A DNA stretch of 46,335 nt from Tessaracoccus sp. SD287 (GCF_017355265.1 NZ_JADIJQ010000024.1:1-46335); one strand, 5' to 3'. Numbered from the stretch's first letter, positions 17,558 through 27,885 are shown. Notes: a model not told the origin generated them from the letters alone. Numbers and translations are program-made.

Positions 17558-17563
17558 TAGGTT
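17558..17563 (+). promoter_or_regulatory. -10 box of clpP1 (apparent leaderless)
   Basis: TAGGTT ends 7 nt before the GTG start of clpP1, and there is no Shine-Dalgarno sequence. No convincing -35 box is visible at the usual spacing. Confidence 0.45.
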
Positions 17564-17570
17564 TCAAGAC

Positions 17571-18191
17571 GTGAACATTCCAGACAAGACCATCAAGGCC
17601 GCTGCCGGCGGTGCAGGCTTCGGCATGACCGACAGCGTCTACCAGGCATTGCTGGCCAACCGCATCATCTTCCTCGGCTCCGAGGTCAAGGATGACAACG
17701 CCAACGCCATCTGCGCGCAGATGCTGCTGCTCAATGCAGAGGACTCCGACAAGGACATCTACCTCTACATCAACTCTCCGGGTGGGTCGGTCGACTCCGG
17801 CATGGCGATCTTCGACACCATGCAGTGGATCTCGAACGACGTCGCCACCGTGGCCATGGGTCTGGCCGCCTCGATGGGACAGTTCCTGCTCTCGGCCGGA
17901 ACCCCGGGCAAGCGCTTCGCCCTGCCCCACAGCCGCATCATGATGCACCAGCCCTCGGGTGGGCTCGGTGGCACCGCCTCCGACATCCGCATCCAGGCCG
18001 AGCAGTCGCTGCACATCAAGCGGACGATGGCCCGGCTGATCGCCGAGCACACCGGTCAGACCATTGACCAGATCGAGGCCGACTCCGACCGTGACCGCTG
18101 GTTCACCGCAGAGCAGGCGCTGGAGTACGGGTTCATCGACCACGTCTACGAGCGCGCCAGCATGATCAAGACCGACGCCCCGAACCAGTGA
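17571..18191 (+). CDS. clpP1: ATP-dependent Clp protease proteolytic subunit 1
   Basis: 206 residues, GTG start. Complete ClpP with catalytic triad Ser101 (GLAASMGQF), His126 (IMMHQPSGG) and Asp175 (DRDRW), and the oligomer handle region between them. Actinobacteria carry two ClpP subunits that assemble as a ClpP1P2 hetero-tetradecamer and degrade unfolded or tagged proteins fed by ClpX or ClpC. clpP2 follows with almost no gap and clpX comes next, so this is one operon. The -10 box sits directly before the GTG and suggests leaderless translation. I searched for a ClgR-type operator upstream and did not find a convincing one. Confidence 0.97.
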   Translation: MNIPDKTIKAAAGGAGFGMTDSVYQALLANRIIFLGSEVKDDNANAICAQMLLLNAEDSDKDIYLYINSPGGSVDSGMAIFDTMQWISNDVATVAMGLAASMGQFLLSAGTPGKRFALPHSRIMMHQPSGGLGGTASDIRIQAEQSLHIKRTMARLIAEHTGQTIDQIEADSDRDRWFTAEQALEYGFIDHVYERASMIKTDAPNQ

Positions 18192-18202
18192 GGAACCCCC
18201 AG

Positions 18203-18865
18203 ATGACCATGTCAATCACCGCAGGTTCCATGCTGCCCGGCGGAATGGCCCCGCAGGCCCCGTCGATGGACTACTACATCCCCCAGTGGGAGGAGCGCAC
18301 CAGCTACGGTGTGCGCCGCGTCGACCCCTACACCAAGTTGTTCGAGGACCGGATCATCTTCCTCGGCACCCCCATCACCGACGACATCGCCAACGCCGTG
18401 ATGGCGCAGCTGCTGTGTCTGCAGTCGATGGACGCCGAGCGCCAGATCTCGATCTACATCAACTCGCCCGGTGGCTCGTTCACCGCGCTGACCGCGATCT
18501 ACGACACCATGCGCTACATCAAGCCCGACGTGCAGACCGTCTGCCTCGGCCAGGCTGCCTCGGCGGCCGCCGTGCTGCTGGCTGCCGGCACCAAGGGCAA
18601 GCGGCTGGCGCTGCCGAACTCCCGCATCCTGATCCACCAGCCGGCGACCGAGGGCGGCTACGGCCAGTCCTCCGACCTGGAGATCCAGGCCAAGGAGATC
18701 CTGCGCATCCGCTCCCTGATGGAAAACATGCTGGCCACCGACACCGGCCAGCCCGTCGAGCAGGTCACCAAGGACATCGAGCGCGACAAGTACCTGACCG
18801 CCGAAGAGGCCGTCAAGTACGGCATCGTCGACGACATCCTGACCTCGCTGAAGGACGTCAGCTAA
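18203..18865 (+). CDS. clpP2: ATP-dependent Clp protease proteolytic subunit 2
   Basis: 220 residues from ATG 18203, preceded at 9 nt by GAGG. A GTG at 18188 overlapping the clpP1 stop (GTGA) is an alternative that adds five residues. Catalytic residues are Ser120 (GQAASAAAVL), His145 (ILIHQPATE) and Asp195 (ERDKYL). The N-terminal extension ahead of the fold (residues 1-45) is typical of ClpP2 of this phylum, where it may be processed. It forms a mixed complex with ClpP1. The downstream region holds a hairpin before clpX. Confidence 0.95.
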   Translation: MTMSITAGSMLPGGMAPQAPSMDYYIPQWEERTSYGVRRVDPYTKLFEDRIIFLGTPITDDIANAVMAQLLCLQSMDAERQISIYINSPGGSFTALTAIYDTMRYIKPDVQTVCLGQAASAAAVLLAAGTKGKRLALPNSRILIHQPATEGGYGQSSDLEIQAKEILRIRSLMENMLATDTGQPVEQVTKDIERDKYLTAEEAVKYGIVDDILTSLKDVS

Positions 18866-18884
18866 TCACCCGTCCCGGCTCGTT

Positions 18885-18920
18885 CGTTGGGGGCTGCTGC
18901 CCCAGATGCAGTCCCCAACG
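18885..18920 (+). terminator. Intercistronic hairpin between clpP2 and clpX
   Basis: CGTTGGGG (18885-18892) pairs with CCCCAACG (18913-18920). Inside, CTGC (18894-18897) pairs with GCAG (18908-18911). A TAGGGT box (18924-18929) follows at once, so clpX may have its own promoter. The structure could be a partial terminator or an RNA-processing site. Confidence 0.4.
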
Positions 18921-18973
18921 GGCTAGGGTTGGGACACGAGATCACGGCACACATTCGTTGGAAGGAGGCGCCA

Positions 18974-20257
<1,284 letters not shown>

Positions 20258-20281
20258 GGCCAGGACACGACGGGACTTGCC

Positions 20282-21052
20282 ATGACGATCACGGTGGCCG
20301 CGGCGCAGGTGCGCAGCACTCCCGACCCGGTCCGCAACGCCCGAACGGTGGCCCGGCTGACGGCCCGCGCCGTCGATGAGGGCGCCCAGCTGGTCGTCTT
20401 CCCCGAGGCGATGATGGCCAACTTCACCACCTCGCTGCTGCCGGTCGCCGAACCCCTGGACGGGCCCTTCGTCACCAGCCTGCGCGCGGCGGCCGCCGGC
20501 AGCGGGGTGTGGCTGGTCGTCGGGATGTTCGAGCCCAGCGACGACGGCCGGGTGCACAACACCGTGGTCGCCACCGACGGGGACGCCCTGCACAGCTATC
20601 GCAAGATCCACCTGTACGACTCGTTCGGCTCGAAGGAGTCGGCCACGGTTGCCCCCGGTGTCGACCTGGTCACCTTCGAGGCGCTCGGCACCACCGTCGG
20701 ACTGGCCACCTGCTACGACGTGCGTTTCGCCGACCAGTTCATCGGCCTGCGTCGCGCCGGGGCCGAAGTGGTGTGCCTGCCGACTTCTTGGGCACCCGGC
20801 GCCGACAAGGTCGACCAGTGGGAACTGCTGGTGCGCGCCCGCGCCATGGACGCGCAGGCCTACGTCATCGGGGCCGACCAGTCGGGCGACCCCAATGCCA
20901 CCAGCCGGGCACCGCTCGGGGTGGGCCATTCCCTGGTTGCCGGGCCCATGGGCCAGGTCGTGGCCGCCCTCGGCGCCGCCGACGACCTGCTGGTCACCGA
21001 GCTCGACCTGACCCAGGTCGGCCGGGCACGGGAAGCCATCCCCATGCCCTGA
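20282..21052 (+). CDS. Carbon-nitrogen hydrolase (nitrilase superfamily)
   Basis: 256 residues with the full catalytic set: Glu42 (VVFPEAMM), Lys108 (YRKIHLYDSFG) and Cys144 (GLATCYDVRF), over a complete alpha-beta-beta-alpha nitrilase domain. The YRKIHLYD motif and length fit the omega-amidase/Nit-like branch, which hydrolyses amides such as alpha-ketoglutaramate or deaminated glutathione; nitrile cleavage is less likely. The start is 24 nt after the clpX stop, so it may be co-transcribed. The substrate assignment is inference. Confidence 0.9.
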   Translation: MTITVAAAQVRSTPDPVRNARTVARLTARAVDEGAQLVVFPEAMMANFTTSLLPVAEPLDGPFVTSLRAAAAGSGVWLVVGMFEPSDDGRVHNTVVATDGDALHSYRKIHLYDSFGSKESATVAPGVDLVTFEALGTTVGLATCYDVRFADQFIGLRRAGAEVVCLPTSWAPGADKVDQWELLVRARAMDAQAYVIGADQSGDPNATSRAPLGVGHSLVAGPMGQVVAALGAADDLLVTELDLTQVGRAREAIPMP

Positions 21053-21135
21053 ATGGGTTGGAGGTTTCCCACAGGTTTGGGGGCCGGACTCGCGCCCGGA
21101 CAGCGTCCCATGCGCACCCCGGATCGGTAGGCTGA

Positions 21136-21147
21136 CCGGATATCCGG
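21136..21147. promoter_or_regulatory. Palindrome in the acyl-CoA synthetase promoter region
   Basis: A perfect 12-nt palindrome CCGGATATCCGG lies just after a TAGGCT box (21127-21132) and 49 nt before the GTG start. It is a possible operator, with no known matching regulator. Confidence 0.3.
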
Positions 21148-21196
21148 CATACCGTCGGCCCATCTGCCCCACCGCGATGATTTGTGAGGAAGCCCT

Positions 21197-23050
21197 GTGG
21201 AGAAGACAGTCCCGCCGATCGTGTCCACCGACAGCATCCGCAACGTGCCCCAGCTGGTGCGCCGCCGGGTGGAGTTGACGCCCACCAAGGTCGCCTTCCG
21301 GGTGCAGAAGGACCAGACCTACCATGACGTGACCGCCGAGCAGTTCCTGGCCGACGTCGTCGCCACCGCCAAGGCCATCATCGCCCAGGGCATCCAGGTG
21401 GGGGACCGCGTGGTGATCATGTCGGCCACCCGCTACGAGTGGACCGTCTGCGACTTCGCCGCCCAGTTCGCCGGAGCCGTGCCGGTGCCGGTCTATGAGA
21501 CCAGCTCCCAGGACCAGGCCGCCTTCATCCTCAAGGACTCCGACGCCAAGCTCGTGTTCGGCGAGACCGGACGCCACATCAAGCTGCTCACCGACGCCCT
21601 GGCCGCCGAGAACATGGACCTGCCCGGCGGTCTGTGGCGGCTGATGGACGGCAAGGAGAACACCTTCGAGCAGTTCAAGGCCCTCGGGGCCGAGATCACC
21701 GACGAGCAGTTGGCCGAACGCGAACAGGCGGCCGGCCCCGACACGATCGCCAGCCTCGTCTACACCTCCGGCACCATCGCCGAACCTCGCGGTGCTGCGA
21801 TCACCCATGCCAACCTGGCCCATCTGACGGTCAACGTCGTCGAAGGCGTGCCCCAGGTGCTGCACGACCAGGCCTCGACCGTGCTGATGTTGCCGCTGGC
21901 CCACATCCTGGCCCGGTTCGTCCAGCTCGCCGCCTTCTGGGGCGGTTCGACGATCACCCACGTCCGCGACGCCAGCCGTGTGGTGGCCATTCTGAAGTCC
22001 CAGGAGCCCACCTTCATGGTGGTCGTGCCGCGGGTGATGGCCAAGGTGCTCGCCGCCGTCCGCAAGTCGGCCTCCGAGAAGAAGATGGGCAAGGTCTTCG
22101 ACCGCGCCGAACAGGTCGCCGTCGACTGGGCCCTGCACCTGGAGGCCCAGGAATCGGGACGACCCAGCAAGGCCAGCTTTGCGTTGAAGGCCCAGCACGC
22201 GCTGTTCGACAAGCTGTTCTACTCCAAGATTCGGGCCACCCTGGGCGGTCGACTGGCGTTCATGATCAGCGGCGCGGCACCGCTCGACCAGCGCCTGGGG
22301 CACTTCTTCCGCGGCGTCGGCATCAACGTGCTCGAGGGCTACGGCCTGACCGAGACCACGGCCCCGATCACCCTGAACCTGCCGAACCAGTCGATCATCG
22401 GCAGCGTCGGCACCCCGCTGCCCGGCTCCAGCGTCCGCATCTCACCCGACGGCGAGATCGAGGTCAAGGGTCTGGGCGTGTTCGCCGGCTACCACCACGC
22501 CGAGGACGGCGCTGCCTTCACCGAGGATGGCTACTTCCCGACCGGTGACCTGGGACGACTCGACCCCGACGGCCGGCTGTTCATCACCGGCCGCGCCAAG
22601 GACATGATCCTGACCGACTCGGGCAAGAACATCTCGCCCCAGCGCTGGCAGGGCGTCGTCGAGCGCGGGGGACTGGTCGCCCAGGCCGTCGTCGTGGGCG
22701 ATCGTCGTCCGCACCCGGCCGCCGTGCTGGTGCTCGATCTGGTCGCCGTCAAGGAGTGGGCCAAGGCCAACAACCGTCCCGACCTCGAGGGCAAGTGGGA
22801 CACCGCCCCGGCCGTCCCCGGCGAAAAGGTCACCGACCCGCAGCTGCTCGCCGCCGTCCAGGCCGTCGTCACCGAGGCCAACAAGGGCGGCAGCCACGCC
22901 GAGCGCATCGACGACTGGGCCGCGCTGATCGCCGACGTCAGTGAGGAGACGGGCCTGGTCACCGCCACCATGAAACTGAAGCGGGGCAAGTTCATCGAGG
23001 TGATGGAGCCGGTCATCAACGAGCTCTACGCCCACAGCACGAAGAGCTGA
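21197..23050 (+). CDS. Long-chain fatty acid CoA ligase (AMP-forming), FadD15-like
   Basis: 617 residues; GTG start with GAGGAAG upstream. The AMP-binding superfamily organisation is clear: an N-terminal domain, the ATP loop, a central GYGLTET motif, then PTGDLGRLDPDG and FITGRAKDMILTDSGKNISP, and a C-terminal domain with the Lys-containing MKLKRGKF segment. Related enzymes activate long-chain fatty acids to acyl-CoA at the membrane for lipid synthesis or breakdown. Oddity: the ATP loop reads YTSGTIAEPRGAAITH where the family has TSGTTGxPKG. The Thr, Gly and Lys positions are changed, which could lower activity or alter nucleotide handling. It is followed by a convergent terminator. Confidence 0.88.
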   Translation: MEKTVPPIVSTDSIRNVPQLVRRRVELTPTKVAFRVQKDQTYHDVTAEQFLADVVATAKAIIAQGIQVGDRVVIMSATRYEWTVCDFAAQFAGAVPVPVYETSSQDQAAFILKDSDAKLVFGETGRHIKLLTDALAAENMDLPGGLWRLMDGKENTFEQFKALGAEITDEQLAEREQAAGPDTIASLVYTSGTIAEPRGAAITHANLAHLTVNVVEGVPQVLHDQASTVLMLPLAHILARFVQLAAFWGGSTITHVRDASRVVAILKSQEPTFMVVVPRVMAKVLAAVRKSASEKKMGKVFDRAEQVAVDWALHLEAQESGRPSKASFALKAQHALFDKLFYSKIRATLGGRLAFMISGAAPLDQRLGHFFRGVGINVLEGYGLTETTAPITLNLPNQSIIGSVGTPLPGSSVRISPDGEIEVKGLGVFAGYHHAEDGAAFTEDGYFPTGDLGRLDPDGRLFITGRAKDMILTDSGKNISPQRWQGVVERGGLVAQAVVVGDRRPHPAAVLVLDLVAVKEWAKANNRPDLEGKWDTAPAVPGEKVTDPQLLAAVQAVVTEANKGGSHAERIDDWAALIADVSEETGLVTATMKLKRGKFIEVMEPVINELYAHSTKS

Positions 23051-23102
23051 GCCAGGGGTCCGGCCCACGGCTGGTCAGCCCCATCAGCACGACCCATCAG
23101 CA

Positions 23103-23152
23103 CGACAGTGGCGAGTTCTCCACCGACTTCAGGGGGTAACTCGCCACTGTCG
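23103..23152. terminator. Bidirectional terminator between convergent genes
   Basis: Perfect 15-nt arms (23103-23117 and 23138-23152) with a 20-nt loop that can pair further. A 13-nt sequence is tandemly duplicated just before it (23081-23093, 23094-23106). It lies between the plus-strand ligase and a minus-strand gene. Confidence 0.7.
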
Positions 23153-23197
23153 CGTTTGAGGCTGTGACGTTGAGGCCGTGGCGCGACCTGACCGGCC

Positions 23198-23629
23198 TCA
23201 GGCCAGCGGGTCGACCGGGGAGTCCGGCGCCAGGTCGCTGGTGATGATGTCGGTCAACAGGTCAGAGGTGCGCTGTTGCAGGTCCTTGAGCCGCTGCTTG
23301 CCGGCCTTGCCGGGCAGGGCGTCCACCAGCGGCAGCTTGGCGCGAATCGCGCTGGCGTCCTGCAGCCACCCGGTGGCCCGATCGGCGCTGGCCGGGTGCT
23401 CGGCGGCCTTCAACGCGTACTGGTCGATCTGCTCCAACTGCTTGAGCAGCCGCGCCTGCGGTGAGCGCACCGTGGCGGTGCCACGCAGCGAACCGCCCAG
23501 GGACTTCAGCCCGTCGCTGACCCGTCCGTCCTTGTTCAGCGCCTCCCACACCTCGTGGACGACCTTCGCGCCGACGACGATGATGCTGCCGGCGGCGGCA
23601 ATCTGGTTCTTGTCCAGCTTCTTGGCCAT
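23198..23629 (-). CDS. Small protein of unknown function downstream of valS
   Basis: 143 residues; I do not recognise a named family. It begins MAKKLDKNQIAAAGSIIVVGAKVVHEVWEAL (shown only to orient: a short amphipathic or hydrophobic helix near residues 10-25), followed by a charged, mostly helical body without Cys. The ATG at 23629 lies 20 nt after the valS stop on the same strand, so it is likely the last gene of the valS transcription unit. There are no catalytic motifs. Confidence 0.75.
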   Translation of the reverse strand: MAKKLDKNQIAAAGSIIVVGAKVVHEVWEALNKDGRVSDGLKSLGGSLRGTATVRSPQARLLKQLEQIDQYALKAAEHPASADRATGWLQDASAIRAKLPLVDALPGKAGKQRLKDLQQRTSDLLTDIITSDLAPDSPVDPLA

Positions 23630-23649
23630 GACCCCAGCGTAGGTGACCG

Positions 23650-26232
23650 TTACTGGGCAGGTGCCAGTTCGACCTCGACGGCCACCGGGCCCGCGGCCTC
23701 GACCCAGACCACCTCACCGGTGATCCGGCCCACTGCCCGCAGGTCGCCCTCCACCGACTGCAGCCGCGCCAGCGACGCGGCCGGGGCGCTGATGGTGGCC
23801 TTGACGACCTCGGTCTTCATCGAGACCTTGGCATTCGACTTGGCGCCGCGCAGACCGATCAGGGCCGCGGCGACGTCGTCGAGCACCACCGGGTCGCCAC
23901 CCTGGGGCAACTCCTCGGTGGTCGGCCAGGCCGCGTGGTGCACTGACTTCTGGTGGCCCCACGACCACACCTCTTCGGTCACGAAGGGCAGGAACGGGGC
24001 CAGCAGCCGCAGCATCACGTCCAGGGCCACGGTCAGGGTCGCCACCGCCGAGCGGGCGGCCGTCTCGCCGCGGGCACCGTAGGCGCGCTCCTTGACGACC
24101 TCCAGGTAGTCGTCGCAGAAGGACCAGAAGGCCGACTCGGCGGCCTCCAGCGCGCTGGTGTAGTCGAACTTCTCGAAGGCGGCGGTGGCGGTGGTCACGG
24201 TCGTGGCCAGCGAGGCCAGCAGCGCCAGGTCGACGGGCTCGGCAATGTCAGCAGCCGTCGTGGCACCCACCTTGGCGGTGATGTCGCCCAGCACGAACTT
24301 GGAGGCGTTGAGCACCTTCATGGCCAGGCGGCGTCCGACCTTCATCTGCGACTCGTCGAAGGGCGAGTCCAGACCCGGACGAGCCATCGCGGCACGCCAG
24401 CGGACCGCGTCGGCGCCGTACTTGTCGAGGATCTCGGTGGGGACCACCACGTTGCCCTTGGACTTGGACATCTTCTTGCGGTCGGGGTCGACCACGAAGC
24501 CCGAGATGGTGGCCCGCTTCCACGGGGCCAGACCGAACTCGAAGTTCGAACGCACCACCCGGCTGAACAGCCAGGTGCGGATGATGTCGTGGGCCTGCGG
24601 GGCGATGTCCATGGGGAAGGTCAACCGGAACAGTTCCGGGTCGCGTTCCCAGCCGGTGGCCAGCTGCGGGGTCAGCGACGAGGTGGCCCAGGTGTCCATC
24701 ACGTCCGGGTCACCAATGAAGCCATGGGCCTGCCCGCGCTGCGACTCCTCGAAGCCCTCGGGGGCCTGCGACTGGGGGTCGACGGGCAGGCTGGCCTCGT
24801 CGGCAACGATCGGGTGCGCGTAGTCGGGTTCGCCCTCGACGTCCAACGGGTACCAGACCGGGAACGGCACCCCGAAGAAGCGCTGCCGACTGATCAGCCA
24901 GTCGCCGTTGAGGCCACCGACCCAGTTGTCGTAGCGGTGGTGCATGTGCTCGGGGGTCCAGGCAATCTCGTTGCCGCGCTCCAGCAGCGTCGCCTTCAAC
25001 TCCTCGTCGCGGCCGCCGTTGCTGATGTACCACTGGCGGGTCGAGACGATCTCGAGCGGCTTGTCGCCCTTCTCGTAGAAGTTCGCCATCCGCTGGGTCG
25101 GCGTGGGCTCACCGTCCAGGTCGCCGGTCTCGCGCAGCTTCGCCACGGTCAGTTCCCGGGCGCTGAAGGTGGTCTTGCCGGCCAGCTCGGCCCAGAAGTC
25201 GGTGTTGACCAGCCACTCGGGCACCTCGGCCTGCAGTCGCCCGTCCCGGTTGATGACGGTGCGCATCGGCAGATTCAGCTCGCGCCACCAGGTGACGTCG
25301 GTCAGGTCACCAAAGGTGCAGCACATGGCGATGCCGGCACCCTTGTCGGGTTCGGCGGCCGGGTGCGCCAACACCGGGATCTCCACGCCGTAGATGGGTG
25401 AGGTGACGGTGCTGCCGAACAGGTGCTGGTAGCGCTCGTCGTCGGGGTGGGCGATCAGGGCGCACACGCTGGGCAGCAGTTCGGGACGGGTGGTCTCGAT
25501 CCACACCGGGGTGCCGTCGGGGGTGCGGAAGCTCACCCGGTGGTAGGCGCCGGGGTACTCGCGGGCCTCGAGCTCGGCCTGGGCGACCGCGGTCTGGAAG
25601 GTCACGTCCCACATGGTGGGGGCCTCGGACAGGTAGGCCTCGCCGCGGGCGTGGTTGCGGGTGAACGCCAGCTGGGCCACCCGCTGCGCCTCGGGCGAGA
25701 TGGTCGTGTAGACCGTCTTCCAGTCCACCGACAGCCCGACCCGGCGCCACAGGTCCTCGAAGACCTGCTCGTCGACCTGGGTCAGTTCGTGGCACAACTC
25801 GACGAAGTTGCGGCGACTGATCGGCACCTGTCGCTTCGGGTCCGGCTTGGCGGGCGGGGTGAAGTCGGCGTCGTAGGGCAGCGACGGGTCGCAGCGCACA
25901 CCGTAGAAGTTCTGCACCCGGCGCTCGGTCGGCAGCCCGTTGTCGTCCCAGCCGATGGGGTAGAAGACGTGCTTGCCCCTCATCCGCTGGTAGCGGGCAA
26001 TGACGTCGGTGTGGGTGTAGCTGAAGACGTGACCGACGTGCAACGAACCCGACACGGTCGGTGGCGGGGTGTCGATCGAGAACACCTGCTCGCGGGCGCC
26101 GGGGCGCTGGAAGGCGTAGGTGCCGCGCTGCTTCCAGTTCTCGGCCCAGACCGACTCCAGCCCCTCGAGTACCGGCTTCTCGGGCACGCGGGGGGCGGAC
26201 GGGGTCGCAGCGTTCTGGGCGAGGTCAGTCAT
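23650..26232 (-). CDS. valS: Valine-tRNA ligase, archaeal/Rickettsia type
   Basis: 860 residues. Class I synthetase with the HIGH motif HVGH (65-68, in [20 protein letters not shown]) and KMSKS (587-591), a CP1 editing domain between, and a helical anticodon-binding domain at the end. It attaches valine to tRNA-Val and edits threonine. The [15 protein letters not shown] and [15 protein letters not shown] segments belong to the lineage of ValS seen in archaea and Rickettsia. The standard bacterial type found in mycobacteria reads PPPNVTGSLHMGHA with PGTDHAGIATQ. It lacks the long C-terminal coiled coil of the bacterial type. A TAGTCT box 7 nt before ATG suggests a leaderless mRNA. Confidence 0.95.
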   Translation of the reverse strand: MTDLAQNAATPSAPRVPEKPVLEGLESVWAENWKQRGTYAFQRPGAREQVFSIDTPPPTVSGSLHVGHVFSYTHTDVIARYQRMRGKHVFYPIGWDDNGLPTERRVQNFYGVRCDPSLPYDADFTPPAKPDPKRQVPISRRNFVELCHELTQVDEQVFEDLWRRVGLSVDWKTVYTTISPEAQRVAQLAFTRNHARGEAYLSEAPTMWDVTFQTAVAQAELEAREYPGAYHRVSFRTPDGTPVWIETTRPELLPSVCALIAHPDDERYQHLFGSTVTSPIYGVEIPVLAHPAAEPDKGAGIAMCCTFGDLTDVTWWRELNLPMRTVINRDGRLQAEVPEWLVNTDFWAELAGKTTFSARELTVAKLRETGDLDGEPTPTQRMANFYEKGDKPLEIVSTRQWYISNGGRDEELKATLLERGNEIAWTPEHMHHRYDNWVGGLNGDWLISRQRFFGVPFPVWYPLDVEGEPDYAHPIVADEASLPVDPQSQAPEGFEESQRGQAHGFIGDPDVMDTWATSSLTPQLATGWERDPELFRLTFPMDIAPQAHDIIRTWLFSRVVRSNFEFGLAPWKRATISGFVVDPDRKKMSKSKGNVVVPTEILDKYGADAVRWRAAMARPGLDSPFDESQMKVGRRLAMKVLNASKFVLGDITAKVGATTAADIAEPVDLALLASLATTVTTATAAFEKFDYTSALEAAESAFWSFCDDYLEVVKERAYGARGETAARSAVATLTVALDVMLRLLAPFLPFVTEEVWSWGHQKSVHHAAWPTTEELPQGGDPVVLDDVAAALIGLRGAKSNAKVSMKTEVVKATISAPAASLARLQSVEGDLRAVGRITGEVVWVEAAGPVAVEVELAPAQ

Positions 26233-26239
26233 GCGCCCA

Positions 26240-26245
26240 AGACTA
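26240..26245 (-). promoter_or_regulatory. -10 box of valS (apparent leaderless)
   Basis: On the minus strand TAGTCT is 7 nt upstream of the ATG at 26232, and no ribosome site is present. The -35 region is weak. Confidence 0.45.
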
Positions 26246-26296
26246 GTGAGTCACGTGGGGGTCTTTCGAATCGTCAGCGGCTCACGAACCGACAGC

Positions 26297-26355
26297 TGCA
26301 ACAGTTCGGGCCTGTTGCACGAATTCAATCCGTGCAACAGGCCCGAACTGCTGCA
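26297..26355. repeat. Long compound inverted repeat between dsbA-like gene and valS
   Basis: Arms 26297-26321 and 26331-26355 are 25 nt with one mismatch and a 9-nt loop. The left arm is itself a perfect dyad (TGCAACAG, 7 nt, CTGTTGCA), and the right arm nearly so. It lies after the DsbA-like gene stop and before valS, both on the minus strand, so it can serve as a terminator. The nested symmetry also suits a protein-binding or REP-like element. Confidence 0.75.
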
Positions 26356-26386
26356 ACTGGTCGCTGGCCCGGTGTCGAGCGCAGAC

Positions 26387-27241
26387 TCAGCTGGCGGCGG
26401 CCTCGGTGATGGCCTTCTTCCACGCCTCGGGGGTGGGGTCGAGGACCTTCCACCAGTCAGCGGTCCCGCCCTGGGTCTGCACCTGCGGGTTCTTGTTGCC
26501 GTTGACGTAGATCGTCGGGGTGCCGGTGACGCCTGCCTTGAAGGCGTTCTCGTTGGTCATCCGGACGAACTCGGCGGTCGCCTTGGAGTCGTAGCACTTC
26601 TTCCACGTGTCGTAGTCGGCGCCCGTGATGCCGGCCTGCTGCGGGATCGTCTGCGTGACCACCTGCTCGGTGTAGTCGTCGCCCTCCTGAGCGGGCTGGT
26701 TCTTGAAGGCAGCAGTGTGGAACTCCAGGTACGTGCCGGTCAGGTCGGAGCAGGCGGCGCCAATGGCCACCCTGGTCGAGGAGTCATTGCGCAGGTTCTG
26801 GTCCATGAACGTCATGGTGTGCAGTTGCAGCTTGATGAAGCCCTCGTCGGCCAGCGACTTCCACACCCCGGCGTAGCGGTCCTCGGACTGCTTGCAGATG
26901 GGGCACTGGTAGTCCATGTAGATGTTGAGGGTGTACTGCGCCGTCGCGGCGGTGTCGGGGTTGGCGAGGATGGCGTCCTTGCCGACCGCGTTGGGGGGCG
27001 TGATCTGCGAGGCGGCCTCGTTGGCGGCGGCCTCACGCTTGGTTCGTTGGTTCTGGATGACCACCACCGTGACGACGGCGATCACCGCCAGGGCCAGTAC
27101 CCCGGCCACCAGCGCGGTGATCAGGCCCGTCCGCTTCTGGCGCTGGATCTCGGCCTCACGGCGCGCCTGCAATTGCTCACGGCGGCTGCTGGACTGGGTG
27201 CGGCTCGACGCGCTGGTCGGCTTGGCCTTCTTGGTGCTCAT
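26387..27241 (-). CDS. DsbA-family thioredoxin-like membrane-anchored protein
   Basis: 284 residues, ATG 27241. A basic cytoplasmic N-terminus (1-38) and one membrane segment (about 39-62) precede an extracytoplasmic thioredoxin fold. It has the active site CPIC (113-116, in MDYQCPICKQSE) and the cis-proline loop GVTGTPTIYVNGN. An all-helical insertion with Cys residues (AACSD, KKCYD) lies between. Members of this group (DsbA/Thioredoxin_4, as in Mdb-like proteins of actinobacteria) form or rearrange disulfides in exported proteins. The MauE-like gene ends 2 nt before the start, so the pair is translationally coupled and probably one redox system. Confidence 0.92.
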   Translation of the reverse strand: MSTKKAKPTSASSRTQSSSRREQLQARREAEIQRQKRTGLITALVAGVLALAVIAVVTVVVIQNQRTKREAAANEAASQITPPNAVGKDAILANPDTAATAQYTLNIYMDYQCPICKQSEDRYAGVWKSLADEGFIKLQLHTMTFMDQNLRNDSSTRVAIGAACSDLTGTYLEFHTAAFKNQPAQEGDDYTEQVVTQTIPQQAGITGADYDTWKKCYDSKATAEFVRMTNENAFKAGVTGTPTIYVNGNKNPQVQTQGGTADWWKVLDPTPEAWKKAITEAAAS

Positions 27242-27243
27242 CC

Positions 27244-27885
27244 TCAAGTTCCTCGTCGATCGGTGGGGGCGGAATCGGTCAGGCGCGGTGCGTCGTCCGG
27301 CTCGTCGTCGAGCGGGGGCAGCGGGGGCAGCAGGACGTTGTCGACGGCGAAGGCGCTGCGTGGACGGATCACCAACCACAGCCCGGCGGCCAGGAAGAGG
27401 GCGTCCCGGGCGAGGTCGAACGGGTACTGCGTCTTGTCGGGGTCGACCAGACCGCCGGTGCCGAAGCAACCGCAGTCGATGCTGATGCCCCGGGCCCAGA
27501 CCGACGAGATGCCGATGATGAAGGCGACCATGACCAGCGAGCCGACCAGGCTGGTCCAGCGGGTCAGGAAGCCGAGCATGATCATCAGCCCGAGCAGGAT
27601 CTCGAACGGTGGCAATGCGTACCCGACCCACTTGGCCACCTCGAAGGGCAACAACTGGTAGGCCCGCACCGACAGCACGCTCATCTCGAGGTTGCCGATC
27701 TTGGTGAGTCCGGCGATGAACAGCGATCCGCCCAGGACGAGCCGGGCCAGCAGGCCGACCCAGTCACCCACGTCGCGTCCCCGCCAGGTCCTGCGGGTGG
27801 ACGGGGTCCTGTCGGTGGACGAGCCGTCGCCAGCCGCCGCTCCAGCTGCGGAGCGGGCCTGTTCCCGGGGGTCAGCTGTGGTCAC
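27244..27885 (-). CDS. MauE/DoxX family redox-associated membrane protein
   Basis: 213 residues from GTG 27885. A hydrophilic N-terminus (1-40) is followed by four membrane helices: LLARLVLGGSLFIAGLTKI, then LPPFEILLGLMIMLGF, then VGSLVMVAFIIGISSVW and DALFLAAGLWLVI. Between the third and fourth lies DCGCFG, the conserved double-Cys motif of this family. MauE/DoxX proteins pass reducing or oxidising equivalents across the membrane to thioredoxin-like partners. The coupled DsbA-like gene downstream is the probable partner. The -10 box lies 6 nt before the GTG. Confidence 0.88.
   Translation of the reverse strand: MTTADPREQARSAAGAAAGDGSSTDRTPSTRRTWRGRDVGDWVGLLARLVLGGSLFIAGLTKIGNLEMSVLSVRAYQLLPFEVAKWVGYALPPFEILLGLMIMLGFLTRWTSLVGSLVMVAFIIGISSVWARGISIDCGCFGTGGLVDPDKTQYPFDLARDALFLAAGLWLVIRPRSAFAVDNVLLPPLPPLDDEPDDAPRLTDSAPTDRRGT

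Noticed and set aside
17498-17570. ClgR-type operator upstream of clpP1
   Set aside because: Only direct GCGAA repeats are seen; the required inverted arrangement is absent.
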